Part shown: positions 9,601-16,000 of the stretch, piece by piece
Layout of the letters: every line of letters begins with the position of its first letter
Position numbering within the stretch: the stretch's first letter is position 1
Source of the DNA: an uncultured Chloroflexota bacterium
GTDB taxonomy: Bacteria; Chloroflexota; Anaerolineae; Caldilineales; Caldilineaceae
NCBI GenBank assembly: GCA_903858085.1
Contig: CAIOHJ010000168.1
Span: 1-42,090 of the forward strand
DNA: 42,090 nt
Direction: 5' to 3'
Position numbers and translations under genes: made by a program
Notes under the pieces: generated by a model
Databases searched by the model: none
The model's input: only the letters and a program-made list of their open reading frames with translations
Told to the model about the DNA's origin: nothing

Positions 9601-10714
9601 CACCGGCAAGGACAAGACCGGACGACCCGCCAATCCGACGAAAGGTGTTGTAGGCAGCAGTCGAGTTGACCAGACAGAGTGTGGCACCGCTGCCGGCCGA
9701 GACATCCTGCACCGTGTTGTAGCTGAACGTGCTGTCGACCATCGAGGCTGCCAGGCTCACACCGCTGCGGCTGTTGCCAAAGGTGTTGTGGGTGACCGTG
9801 ATCGCGGTCAGCCGTGTCTGCAGCTGCGATTGAAACATGGGGATGTTGCTGGCAAAAATTGTGTTGCCGTCGATCGTGAGGTTCGAATACAGGATCGACG
9901 CTTTCCCCCCCCCGGCCAGCGTGCCTTGAAACTGGTTGCCCAACACGATCCCGCGCGGGCCGCCGCTGGCAGCACTGTTCACCATCTGAATGTAGTTGTC
10001 GACGATCGTCACATTGGCGACTTCGGCGTTGAGCGGTGCCGTGGGGCTGTTGTTGAACGGAGACTCCCCCAACAAAATTCCCTGCTGCTGGCCGGTCAGA
10101 GCACCAATGTCGGAATAGATCCAGTTGTTGCGCAGGACGATGTGGGTGCGGTACGCGCCAATCGAAGCATCTCCCGGCTTTGCCACATGGTCGGTTCGTA
10201 CATTGATGGCATCGCGGGCAAACTGGGTGCCATCGGCAGGGTTGACACGTGGGTTGATTGCAAACCCGTCGATTGTCACAGAGTCAGACTGGATGTGCAC
10301 CACAAAGCTGGAGCTGCCCCCCGTGCCGTTCAAGAGCGATTCGCCGCCGGCGCGAGCAGCACCCGTGGCTTTGACACCTGCCTGCGCGCCGAGCAGGGTC
10401 AAGGGTTTGTTGACCACAATGTTTTCGCTGTAGGTCCCGGCTGCGACAGTGAGGGTGTCGCCTGCAGCGGCTGCCTGGATGGCTGCCTGAATGGTCTTGC
10501 ATGTACGTGTGCTGGCCGTGCAGCCGCTGTTGTCCGGGTAACTTGCATCCACCAACCAGAGCTGAGCAGACTGTGCCTGGGCCACAGCGGCGTTGGCCGC
10601 TGCAAACAGCAGCACAGCCAGGGCAACGAACACGCTTCTCCAGCCCTGTGGAAAAACGGCAATTTGTTTTGAGCAGGTACAAGCGCGTGGAAACTGGACC
10701 ATCTGAAGCGTCAT
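611..10714 (-). CDS. giant secreted beta-helix / Ig-like repeat protein (about 3367 aa)
   Basis: I start the gene at ATG 10714 because the signal peptide begins there: a basic N-region, then VFVALAVLLFAAANAAVAQA. The open frame continues upstream to 11062, but that extension does not look like protein. Layout in residues: a right-handed beta-helix with a DUF1565-like start (about 48-480); a second beta-helix (about 500-860); a cadherin-like beta-sandwich (about 895-978); a third beta-helix of the choice-of-anchor Q type ending in DIGAYE (about 986-1385); 16 Ig-like repeats of the YSGDxNYL type (about 1493-3060); one VLANDL-type Ig/cadherin-like domain (about 3062-3150); and a C-terminal domain with ALYYWDGTRW. 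The tail has two copies of a YLP motif, SIYLPTILW and TLYLPMVNQ. No catalytic residues are evident. The role is probably surface adhesion or matrix; a polysaccharide lyase activity in the helices cannot be excluded. The gene stands alone, with hairpin-bounded DNA upstream. Confidence 0.9.
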   Translation of the reverse strand: MTLQMVQFPRACTCSKQIAVFPQGWRSVFVALAVLLFAAANAAVAQAQSAQLWLVDASYPDNSGCTASTRTCKTIQAAIQAAAAGDTLTVAAGTYSENIVVNKPLTLLGAQAGVKATGAARAGGESLLNGTGGSSSFVVHIQSDSVTIDGFAINPRVNPADGTQFARDAINVRTDHVAKPGDASIGAYRTHIVLRNNWIYSDIGALTGQQQGILLGESPFNNSPTAPLNAEVANVTIVDNYIQMVNSAASGGPRGIVLGNQFQGTLAGGGKASILYSNLTIDGNTIFASNIPMFQSQLQTRLTAITVTHNTFGNSRSGVSLAASMVDSTFSYNTVQDVSAGSGATLCLVNSTAAYNTFRRIGGSSGLVLAGGRSTDPTYFPASSNATVQNNAFFYNDVAPAAGITYFAGLNIQPDTNSSGVPIEGTTGVAANSIILSGNIFTNSNPLTLTVPVAAIVQRSAHTTLFALHTSPNVFDGLALTATSTVTELATLADRVADSVDAAGLGTVQLKPETFLVTPASFWPPAASTAPSLQRAAEAATHAATILVFPGIYTGSVTLPRSVTLRGAGDGADPAAATILAVAAGNAGVTVAADHVHLQDVRIQRADAQYSAGIQVTTTLTGLTLTRVSVLGAQRGFWVSTEGDVTALAVADSHFDENEFGWYLQKASPNSTSVRQLQVTDSTFYSNTAKGFYAEKLDHALLDSIAVRGSGVASAYDANQALGLELKWGSYTDLTIQNSLFEASGAYGTASQPYLPAAVVLVARSELSGSLAGVTLTHNSLSGLENALRIGNLGDPGPQQVSVTQNRLLGANGAGSTGYGLILASTAAVTATLNWWGDRTGPEEAANLFGAGSVITATSGGLPLYRPWLSSGDDSDPATTGFQPVFPQDRYGLLVGLTLPASALVPEFATATAHYTTTVQRTADRLVVTPTVAAGYAATVTVNGGAVASGSASAILPLTVTLPTPISITVTGLDGWTQVYTLTAQIRCLDVVHVNRAATGPDKNGIGWASAWNDLQDALRSPRTCSGVSELWVASGVYTPGLTATATFSIPAGVAVYGGFAATETTRDQRDWRHQRTVLSGDLAGDDRADVQGVVTSTSLLTGTNAYHVVWLEGTPSAPITGTTRLDGFVVTAGNASGSSSPHNRGGGLFCLSNGSPCSPALSNLFFSANRAAAFGGALYLDGRGGGVSSPTITHSEFRSNSAGSGGAIYNHGLEGSSSPALVNTVFYANSANTGGAVYNNGSDGDSSPSFHQVTFAANSATTGGALYLLEAGSPQLTNTLLWGNTASAGGAQLYLAAGAASPQPAIQFSIVQGGESGSNSGTAFSAGMGNLDQDPLFANRANGDLRLLAGSPAIDAGSNSGAPADDLRGLPRPVQAQVDIGAYETQGFTLTVSGGSGQSARIGQLFAEPLTVTLTSPTEAVGPGALLTVTAPASGAGLAASSPYTVAGNSSGVGSTAVRANLLAGSYGVTVTARGVAVPAVFSLSNQPSPTAIQLTGAPPALYGAAVVLTATVTATLEGAGVPAGVVTFTAAAGALGAVPLSASGVATISTASLLAGTQRITATYGGSAHYLAIGPVTATQQVERVSPTIGLGSAPAPSSYGRPVLFTATVAGPGLLAPTGRVTFTTDLGAFYTATVEAGGVATATTPALPAGARILTASYSGDSNHLPGSSLPITQEVALATPGISLTRHPAASVSGEQVTVTATMSTTGSIAPAGTLTITLSSGRFLTAAVGTANSSLAMTLTDLAVGSTVFTATYSGDANSVAAVSAPILHTVSQASTETLLESSPNPTTYGATALFTATVTAVAPGRGTPTGGTFLFTTPGGTLLGTRALNESGVATATIHSLPVGSTGVRATYSGDANFLASTSNTLLQGVGPASTATQLAPPAPPVLYGDVVTLTARVTATGLFTPAGQLTLSGVAGVLVTATLDAGGAVTLTTASLPAGQQVLTATYVGNSNFLASHSLPVTQTVLPVTATTTLTVTPTALGYGQAALFTATVAGPGALVPTGVVTLVADSGEVLTVTLDAAGVATTTLAFLPQGRRILTATYAGDPNHQGSESLPVELTVLPAATTTALASAPWPSFFGQPVTFTATVTTTLSGTGAPTGNVTFTLPSGPLGSSPLDTAGVATLTVATLPVGVSDVTAVYTDNPNFQPSSSNTLSQQVVRSQTATLLASMTAFSRYGDPAVLTATVAAVAPGAGTPSGLVLFSSSAGLLGAAPLDGSGLAVLTTTQLPAGSPTVIGFYAGDTHFQNSFSSELLFTVARARPGFALEAAPAPFGQQTVLTATVSTTATGVSQPAGTVTFTTASRLLGTAAVAANGRAILTTTALPLGESAVAAAYGGDNNYLASNPVTTTLTLLPGSAVVSITSTANPAVLGETVLVTVSVQPPAAGAQQPTGSVSLTVGNIPLPPVVLSPSGVATFSLPSLTLGETLLAATYSGDGSYLAGNSEPFSQRVEGVRTAVLLSGEPLTAVYGTPVWLTATVAAIVAVPAGVLTPTGVVTFATDTTVLGSAPLGESGEATLATTHLPAGTQPITASYSGDAFYAASHSAALAAQIRQAEPEIALVSPSTTSAYGTPVTLTVSVSGPGPLAPSGVVTLAASSGGLWSVPLYSLNARQHITAGATAAATLTLTSLPLGVSRITATYVGDQNHLPAYTAPVTLTVLPGRALIFVESSPNPAVLGATAVATVTVQAPVAGGPGPAGSVTLTVGTALLAPIALGVSGVATFSLPSLALGQAVLVAAHSGDGTYLPGESAPYTQTVVRAGTAVQLAVEPSAVVYGEQVLLTATLSTLPPTAAQLPTGVITFATAEAVLGSRLIGANGAVTLATTSLLAGLQAITATYSGDGSYAASDSESRIVQVSPAESAVVLANRPLSTTYGQPVTLTVSVGGPGPLFPTGNITLTAASGRQWVAALAAGTGGAAVQVDDLPAGSSPLVALYGGDANHRPSSSLPITQEVALASTQVVLDSSPNPAGLAAAVSFTATVQEILARQPAAAAPSGRVVFLVGNTAIGESPLVNGVAQTTTTALAGGVQEITALYSGDANYLPARSAARVQTILVPQPRAVGDAVSLLQGETVEIPVLANDLNPAGGALAVVAITAPASGVATLGPQTIRYTAAASGVVTFTYTLSDSNSQRSSATVVLFVRQLAETQPAVAAVDPTLSTTVAFTGSQGTLQVAAPVGFYTPTLAPGQTFVLSYSPAVTRTDNAQRPPGTLRFANFEFELDAFIDAEPLSGVQFAQPLLLTLRYDPAFVAALDVTTLALYYWDGTRWSTEGIQVTGHDVVNAVLTVSISHLSQFALFGSSLQPEFRSIYLPTILWVGSPVEFPLFGSELPDSDQLLPGTPVAALTETLYLPMVNQGGEP
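1535..6235 (-). repeat. array of 16 Ig-like coding repeats, about 290 bp each
   Basis: This is the middle of the giant protein. I count 16 tandem units of about 93-107 residues. Each has a YG(x)PVTLTATV-type first strand, a PTGxVTFT strand, a GVATLTT-LPAG turn, an ITATYSGDxNYLAS strand and a short linker. Units differ at most positions, so most duplications are old. Units 2 and 15 nevertheless share an identical 39-bp tract (1822-1860 and 5665-5703) that encodes LPITQEVALA. The family is bacterial Ig-like group 3, typical of extended surface stalks. Confidence 0.88.
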
Positions 10715-11032
10715 CGTCGGGTTCGCCTTTCTATGCGATGGAACTTGCTGCAAGAGCTGCCCATGCGGACAATTCTTCCACATCCTTTGCCCTGTGTCCG
10801 TTGGAGTGCCTGTCTTGGGTGCGAATGTAGAGCGTTGTCTGACGGCGTGTTCATCCTGCACAATACGGCTGTGGCGGTGAAGCCGGCGTTTTGGGGGCAG
10901 GCGCTCTACACAGGTGTGTCTTGGAGAGAAGACGCAGCAGCGGTCAAAAAGGCGCGCCAATTTGGACATCCCTGCCAGGATGTGGTAAAAGCGGCCTGCT
11001 GGGGAAGGGGCGGGGGGAGCGCCTGCAGCCTT
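10715..11032. other. intergenic leader upstream of the giant gene
   Basis: This stretch separates the giant gene from the dehydrogenase gene. The frame of the giant gene stays open here, but the conceptual peptide is rich in Arg, Pro and His with no domain, and it precedes a clear signal peptide, so I treat it as leader. The only ribosome-site candidate is a weak AAAGG about 11 nt before ATG 10714. I found no convincing -35/-10 pair. A minus-strand TTGACC (from about 10950) has no matching -10. Confidence 0.5.
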
Positions 11033-11058
11033 GTTGGGCGGCTGTACAGCCGCCCAAC
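11033..11058 (-). terminator. perfect 26-bp palindrome after the sugar operon
   Basis: GTTGGGCGGCTGT is followed directly by its exact reverse complement, giving a 13-bp perfect inverted repeat. It starts 9 nt past the stop codon of the dehydrogenase gene on the minus strand. The position suits a transcription stop or a 3' end stabiliser for the long operon. No U-run follows, so a classical intrinsic terminator is not proven. A protein-binding site is the alternative. Confidence 0.6.
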
Positions 11059-11067
11059 GCACAACGC

Positions 11068-12060
11068 CTACTGGCTGCGCAGTGTGGGGCGCACCTGGGG
11101 GTTGACGATATTGGGGGCCCAGCCAGTTGTGAACCAGGCGTTCACAGTGGCACAGACCTCTTCGCGCAGCGCCTGCCAGCTCTCCACAGAGTAGGCCGCT
11201 GTATGCGGGGTCAGCACCACCTGTTCCAGGTTCCGCAGCGGGCTCTCTTTGGCCAGCGGTTCCTGCTCGAAGACATCCAGCCCGGCCCCCCCCAGCTGAC
11301 CGCTGGCCAGCGCCGCGACCAAGGCCTCTTCATCGACCACAGGGCCCCGGCTGGTGTTGAGAAAAATGGTCCCTGGCCGCATTTTGGCAAAACAGCTGGC
11401 GTCGATCAGGTGGTGTGTCGCCGCGCTCAGCGGCACGTGCACAGAGAGATAGTCTGCCTGCCCGAGCACCTCGTCGAAACTGCACGGCTCGATGTCCAGC
11501 GCCTGCAGGCTTTCGGCGCGCACCCCTGGGTCGCAGGCAACCACCCGTAGCCCCAGCCCACGCGCCCGCCAGGCAACAGCTGCCCCGATCCGGCCAACGC
11601 CGACCAGCCCCAGCGTGCGCCCCCGCATCCGATGGATGGCATGGCCGAGTGGGCTGTTCCATTCTCCCTGTCGCATCCGCTGATGGAACCACGCCAGCTG
11701 CCGCACGCAGCAGAGCAGCAGACCCAGGGTATGTTCCGCCACATCGTCGACCGCATAGGTCGGCGCGTTGGCGACGGCGATGCCGTGCGCAGTGGCGGCG
11801 GCCACATCGACCATGTCGTACCCAACTCCCCAACGAACGATCAGCCGGGCATGCGGCAGGGCCTCCATCGCCGCCGGCGTGATAATTTTTTTCCACGAAA
11901 GCAGCAAAATCTCGGCATCCCCTGCCTGCGCGATCAGATCTTCTGGGGTCAGGCAGTCGCCGACCACAAGCTCGCCGCCGGCTGCAGCGATCGCTGCGCG
12001 CTCGTAGGTGTAGGGGGCTAACGTCTCTGTCGGGTCAATTTGAAATACTTTGCGTCTCAT
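11068..12060 (-). CDS. D-isomer-specific 2-hydroxyacid dehydrogenase
   Basis: The 330-residue product has the full layout of the NAD-dependent D-2-hydroxyacid dehydrogenase family (phosphoglycerate dehydrogenase-like). The Rossmann motif is GLVGVGRIGAAVAWRARG with a following acidic residue in VVACDPG. The catalytic Arg sits in LNTSRGPVVDEEAL, the Glu in VFEQEPL and the His in VVLTPHTAAYS. Such enzymes interconvert 2-oxoacids and D-2-hydroxyacids. It is the last gene of a nine-gene minus-strand run with sugar transporter genes, 93 bp after the S9 peptidase gene, so it probably acts on a sugar-acid intermediate. The ribosome site is weak. The length is normal for the family and there is no regulatory ACT domain, which argues against a housekeeping SerA. 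Confidence 0.9.
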   Translation of the reverse strand: MRRKVFQIDPTETLAPYTYERAAIAAAGGELVVGDCLTPEDLIAQAGDAEILLLSWKKIITPAAMEALPHARLIVRWGVGYDMVDVAAATAHGIAVANAPTYAVDDVAEHTLGLLLCCVRQLAWFHQRMRQGEWNSPLGHAIHRMRGRTLGLVGVGRIGAAVAWRARGLGLRVVACDPGVRAESLQALDIEPCSFDEVLGQADYLSVHVPLSAATHHLIDASCFAKMRPGTIFLNTSRGPVVDEEALVAALASGQLGGAGLDVFEQEPLAKESPLRNLEQVVLTPHTAAYSVESWQALREEVCATVNAWFTTGWAPNIVNPQVRPTLRSQ

Positions 12061-12153
12061 AGGCTCTGTCGATTGGGGGCGGGTCGAAGACCCGCCCGGT
12101 TGGAAAGTGGATAAAAGGTTCGCTGGCCTTGTCTTGTACAGCCACTGTGTCTT

Positions 12154-13965
12154 TTACAGCCACTGTTTCAGCCAGCGATCGACCGCAGCAGCCCGCTCCA
12201 GACGGCGGCTGGGCCGTCCGACCAGGTTCATCAGATGGCCCTCTTCTGGAACCCGCAGCAGCTGGACAGGGGTGCCTGTCGCCTGGACCGCTGCCGCCAT
12301 CTCCTCGCTCTGCCCGATTGGGCAGCCGGTGTCCTGCTCGGCGTGGATCAGCAGCAGCGGTGTGCGGATGTGGGGGGCCAGCTGGAGCGGCGAGCGCGCA
12401 CGATAGCGTTCGGGCTGGGTGGTGGGTGTGCCCCCCATCTCCCATTCCCAAAAAGTGGGGTGGCTGCCGTCGCGATAGTTGCTCTCGAAATTGCTCACCC
12501 CATTTTCGCTGATGGCGGCCCGAAAGTGTTGGGTACGGCCGATCAGGGTCTGTGTCATGTACCCCCCGTAGCTGACTCCGGTCACGGCCAGCCGTTCTGG
12601 GTTCACGGCGGGGTGCTGTCGCGCAGCAGCCAGCAGGTCGAGCACATCGGTGTAGTCGCGGCCGCCCCAGTCTGCCCGGATCTGCGTGGCAAAGTGCTCG
12701 CCGTAGCCCTGGCTCCCGCGGGGGTTGCCGAACAAGACGGCATACCCCTGCGCGGCCAGCCGTTGAAATTCAAAATAAAAACGATGGCCGATCGCGTAGT
12801 GTGGCCCGCCGTGGATCTGCAGCACCAAAGGAGAGGGGCTGGCATGGACGGCAGGCAGCAACAGCCACGCGTCCAACGGGACCCCATCGCTGGCCACACA
12901 GGCCAGCGGTTCGTGTGGGCTGAGCTGGCGCTCGTCCAGCCACGCCAGGTTGTGGGCTGTCAGCCAGCATTCTCCGCCACCGTCCAGATCCACCGCCAGC
13001 ACCTCGCCCGGCTGCAGCGCATCTGCCACCACACAGACAAGCAACCTGGCCGCCGGGGCTGCTGCAAAAGCCAGACAGCTGCGCGCCCCGGTCAGCACCG
13101 GCCGCACCTGTCGATCGAGCCCTACCCAGGCGAGATGGCTGCTCCCCCCTTCTGCGTACAAAAAATAAAGCCGATCCTCCCCATCCAGATGCAGCCAGAC
13201 CAGGTCGGGCGGGTTCAGCCCGCGCGCGTCGTCTGCCCGCGTGGTCAGCCCTACGCAGCGATCCAAGGCTGCTGTGAGCAGCGTCGCTTCCTCCCTGCCC
13301 GCCAACGGCAAATGCCAGATTCCCAGGTTGATGCCCTGTGCCGGCCAGCGGTTGTGCCCGATCCAGGCCAGCGCGCTGGTATCTGGGGCGCAGGTGAGTG
13401 CGCTGACCGGCCCCTGCTGGCTGTGGAGCAGCGCCGGCTGCCCGTGCAGGGGAGCCAACCAGATCTGGGTATGCCCCTCCGGCCCCGGGGGCGTGCCCCA
13501 GGCCAGCCCGCTGCCATCGGCCAGCCAGCAGAAGGTGGCGACCGCCTGCTCGCTGCATGCTTGGGGCTGCCCGCCAGCAAGCGCTGTCTGCCAGAGCGTT
13601 CCGGCCGCCACAAAGGCCAGCCGCTGCCCATCTGGTGACCACGCAGGCTGGCTGCAGCCATGCGGCAGGCGTGTCAGCGGACGAGTGCGGCGGCTCCGTC
13701 GATCCCAGCATCCGATCTGTGCCGGGGCAGCATCGTCCGCCACAAACGCCAGGATGTTCCCATCGGGCGACCAGCAGGGGCTGTGCCCGGGCTGTGTCCA
13801 GCCGTCGCACACCACCTCTGTGCACAGACTGTCTCGCACACGGTCGAGCCAGGTCACTGTGCAGGCCAGCTGCGTGCCGTCTCTGCTCAGGCGGGGTTCG
13901 TCGACCCAGCGGAGAGCAAAGAGATCGTCTATTCCCAGCGGGTGTCGCTCTCCAGATCGAACCAT
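12154..13965 (-). CDS. S9 family prolyl oligopeptidase / acylaminoacyl peptidase
   Basis: I start at ATG 13965 because GGAAGGAG lies about 11 nt upstream; the open frame continues back over the ATPase gene, which is an artefact. The protein has 603 residues. Its N-terminal half is a seven-blade-type propeller with TolB/WD-like repeats (SPDGNILAFVADD, SPDGQRLAFVAAG). The C-terminal alpha/beta hydrolase has the nucleophile in GVSYGGYM (Ser near 463), the Asp in LLLIHAEQDTG (near 545) and the His in PEEGHLMN (near 577). There is no signal peptide, so it is probably cytoplasmic. S9 enzymes cleave short peptides or remove N-acyl groups. Its place inside a sugar uptake operon is unusual; a glycopeptide or acylated amino-sugar substrate is a guess. 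Confidence 0.9.
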   Translation of the reverse strand: MVRSGERHPLGIDDLFALRWVDEPRLSRDGTQLACTVTWLDRVRDSLCTEVVCDGWTQPGHSPCWSPDGNILAFVADDAAPAQIGCWDRRSRRTRPLTRLPHGCSQPAWSPDGQRLAFVAAGTLWQTALAGGQPQACSEQAVATFCWLADGSGLAWGTPPGPEGHTQIWLAPLHGQPALLHSQQGPVSALTCAPDTSALAWIGHNRWPAQGINLGIWHLPLAGREEATLLTAALDRCVGLTTRADDARGLNPPDLVWLHLDGEDRLYFLYAEGGSSHLAWVGLDRQVRPVLTGARSCLAFAAAPAARLLVCVVADALQPGEVLAVDLDGGGECWLTAHNLAWLDERQLSPHEPLACVASDGVPLDAWLLLPAVHASPSPLVLQIHGGPHYAIGHRFYFEFQRLAAQGYAVLFGNPRGSQGYGEHFATQIRADWGGRDYTDVLDLLAAARQHPAVNPERLAVTGVSYGGYMTQTLIGRTQHFRAAISENGVSNFESNYRDGSHPTFWEWEMGGTPTTQPERYRARSPLQLAPHIRTPLLLIHAEQDTGCPIGQSEEMAAAVQATGTPVQLLRVPEEGHLMNLVGRPSRRLERAAAVDRWLKQWL

Positions 13966-13990
13966 AGGGATCAGCGCTCCTTCCGGCGGT

Positions 13991-14018
13991 CTCGGCTGGC
14001 TGTTGAAGGGGAGCCGAG
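13991..14018 (-). other. intercistronic stem-loop between ATPase and peptidase genes
   Basis: CTCGGCT and AGCCGAG form a 7-bp perfect stem with a 14-nt loop, beginning 6 nt after the stop codon of the ATPase gene. There is no U-run. It could lower expression of the two downstream genes or protect the upstream message from 3' decay. It also overlaps the leader of the peptidase gene. Confidence 0.4.
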
Positions 14019-14023
14019 GAAAC

Positions 14024-15112
14024 TCACAGGGGCAGCCGTTTCCCCGTTTTGGCATCGAAAATGTGCAGCTTCTGGCGGGGCAGCCGCAGCCGCAGGGGGT
14101 CGCCGGGCCGCGGGTGAAGGTCGGGCGCGACGCGGGCCGTGATTGCGCTGCGGCCGTGGCTGACCTCGACAAAGGTGTCCGAGCCCAACGGCTCCACCAG
14201 GGTGACCTCTCCGTCCAAGACATCAGGCTGTGGCTCCAGCCCCACCAGCTGGACATCCTCGGCACGAATGCCCAGCTGCACCGCTGTGTCGAGCGGGCCG
14301 CTCTCCCCGGCTGGCCAGCGCAGCCGCAGATCTGGGTTGACAAATTCCAGTTCGCCGCGCTGCCCGTCTGCACGCAGCTCTCCCGCCAGAAGGCTCATGC
14401 GGGGTTTTCCGATAAAGGTAGCCACGTAGAGATCTTCTGGCCGCCGGTAGACGGTTTCAGCGGGCCCATATTGTACCACCAGCCCGTCCCGCATCACTGC
14501 AATCGCATCGGAAAGAATCATCGCCTCTTCCTGGTCGTGGGTCACAAAGATGGAGGTGGTTTTGAGTTGCTGGTGGAGCTTTTTGATTTCGCTGCGCATG
14601 CGGGTGCGCAAGGCGGCGTCCAGATTGGAGAGCGGCTCGTCGAACAAAAAGACCTTGGGCTCTTTGACCATGGCCCGGGCCAGCGCCACCCGCTGCTGCT
14701 GGCCGCCTGACAGCTGGGCAATCCGGCGTTCGAGCAGCGCTTCCAGCTCAAGGGCCGCCGCAACCTGTTGGACCCGTGCTCGGATCTGTTCTTTGGGCAC
14801 CTTGGCCAGCTCGAGGGCGAAACTGATGTTGCCGAACACGTTCATATGGGGGTAGAGCGCATAATTTTGAAAAACCATTGCCATGCCCCGTTCGTGCGGC
14901 GCCCAGCGTGTGACATTTTGATCGTCGATCCAGATCTCGCCGCGCGTCACTTTTTCCAGCCCGGCCAACATATTGAGGGTTGTGGTTTTGCCGCAGCCCG
15001 AGGGGCCTAGCAAAGTGACAAAGGCGTGGTCGGGGATTTCCAACGTCACATCCTTGACCGCCTGGACAGGTCCAAACGACTTCGCAACTCCACGCAACAC
15101 AACACGACTCAT
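14024..15112 (-). CDS. sugar ABC transporter ATP-binding protein (MsmX/UgpC/MalK type)
   Basis: The start is ATG 15112, preceded by AAGGGAG at good spacing; the frame extends to 15172 without a better site. The 362-residue ATPase has Walker A GPSGCGKTT (36-44), Q-loop FQNYALYPH (81-89), signature LSGGQQQRVALARA (134-147), Walker B VFLFDEP (154-160) and switch His in FVTHDQEEA (192). A C-terminal OB/TOBE region of about 120 residues is typical of CUT1 sugar importers. It should pair with the two permeases upstream. MsmX-type ATPases can serve several importers, so it may also energise systems elsewhere. Gene spacing (46 bp after the permease) supports one operon. Confidence 0.95.
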   Translation of the reverse strand: MSRVVLRGVAKSFGPVQAVKDVTLEIPDHAFVTLLGPSGCGKTTTLNMLAGLEKVTRGEIWIDDQNVTRWAPHERGMAMVFQNYALYPHMNVFGNISFALELAKVPKEQIRARVQQVAAALELEALLERRIAQLSGGQQQRVALARAMVKEPKVFLFDEPLSNLDAALRTRMRSEIKKLHQQLKTTSIFVTHDQEEAMILSDAIAVMRDGLVVQYGPAETVYRRPEDLYVATFIGKPRMSLLAGELRADGQRGELEFVNPDLRLRWPAGESGPLDTAVQLGIRAEDVQLVGLEPQPDVLDGEVTLVEPLGSDTFVEVSHGRSAITARVAPDLHPRPGDPLRLRLPRQKLHIFDAKTGKRLPL

Positions 15113-15158
15113 CCGTCCAGCTCCCTTGTTGCAGACAGGTCCGCTTGTCGGCCTGCGC

Positions 15159-15995
15159 TCAATATTTGACACCCTCGACCAAACCGCGCACGATGTAGCG
15201 GTTGAGGAGAAAGACCAACACCACCACAGGCAGGATCGCCAGCATCCCGGTGGCGGCGACCAGCGAAGTATCCGAGTGGAACGTGCCGCCGACCAGCGCT
15301 GAGAGCTTGACCGTGATGGGGACTGCCAGACGGGTCGACAGGATCAGCCCGAACAAAAACTCGTTCCAGGCCCCAATAAACGCGAAGACTGCCGTGGCCA
15401 CGACCCCGGGCCCGGCGACCGGGATCATGATCCGAAAGAGCGCCCCCAGCCGCGTGCAGCCATCCATCCTGGCAGCCGCTTCGAGCGCGTAGGGAATCTG
15501 GTCAAAAAAATTTTTGAGCATCCAGATCACATAGGGCAGCAGAAAGGTTGTGTAGACGATGACCAGCGATAGATAGCTGTCGAGCAGACGCAGCTGGCGC
15601 ATCAGCAGGAACATCGGGATGATCAAGACCATGGAAGGGATCATCCGCAGGACGATGCTGGCGGTGAGAAACCAATTTTTGCGGGGCAGCTGCAGCCGTG
15701 AGAGGGGGTAGGCTGCCAGCGCGCCGAAGACCAGGCAACAGGTCATGGTGGCCAGCGAGATGACGACGCTGTTGCGCAGGGCCGCCACCACATCGGCTTC
15801 CCCGAGCATCTCGGCGTACCAACGCAGGCTGAGGTCGTTCCAGCTGAGCTGGGGGGGCACCGAGACGTAGTTGATCTCCGGCTGCACACTCATGACAGCG
15901 ATCCAAAGCACGGGGGCCATCGTCCAGACCACGAACCAGGCTGCCAGCGCGTAGAGCAGAAGAGGACGAAACCAGGTAGATAAAAACTGGCGCAT
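15159..15995 (-). CDS. sugar ABC transporter permease, MalG type
   Basis: This 278-residue inner-membrane protein has about six hydrophobic segments. The cytoplasmic EAA loop reads EAAARMDGCTRLGALFRIMIPVAGPG, the hallmark that contacts the ATPase. The first helix (LLLYALAAWFVVWTMAPVLWIAVMS) and the periplasmic segment after it fit CUT1 second permeases such as MalG and UgpE. It starts 5 bp after the stop of the first permease, so the two are translationally close. With the partner permease it forms the membrane channel for the substrate delivered by the binding protein encoded at 17039-18391. Confidence 0.94.
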   Translation of the reverse strand: MRQFLSTWFRPLLLYALAAWFVVWTMAPVLWIAVMSVQPEINYVSVPPQLSWNDLSLRWYAEMLGEADVVAALRNSVVISLATMTCCLVFGALAAYPLSRLQLPRKNWFLTASIVLRMIPSMVLIIPMFLLMRQLRLLDSYLSLVIVYTTFLLPYVIWMLKNFFDQIPYALEAAARMDGCTRLGALFRIMIPVAGPGVVATAVFAFIGAWNEFLFGLILSTRLAVPITVKLSALVGGTFHSDTSLVAATGMLAILPVVVLVFLLNRYIVRGLVEGVKY

Positions 15996-16000
15996 CGCGT

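Noticed and set aside
10750..10820. Fragment resembling a c-di-GMP (GEMM) riboswitch, with CACAGGGCAAAG on the minus strand
   Set aside because: Only one conserved strand matches. The expected GACGCAAAGCC partner and the second helix are missing.
10715..11062. Upstream extension of the giant protein by 116 residues
   Set aside because: It would bury a clear signal peptide and includes the 26-bp palindrome region. The extension has no domain.
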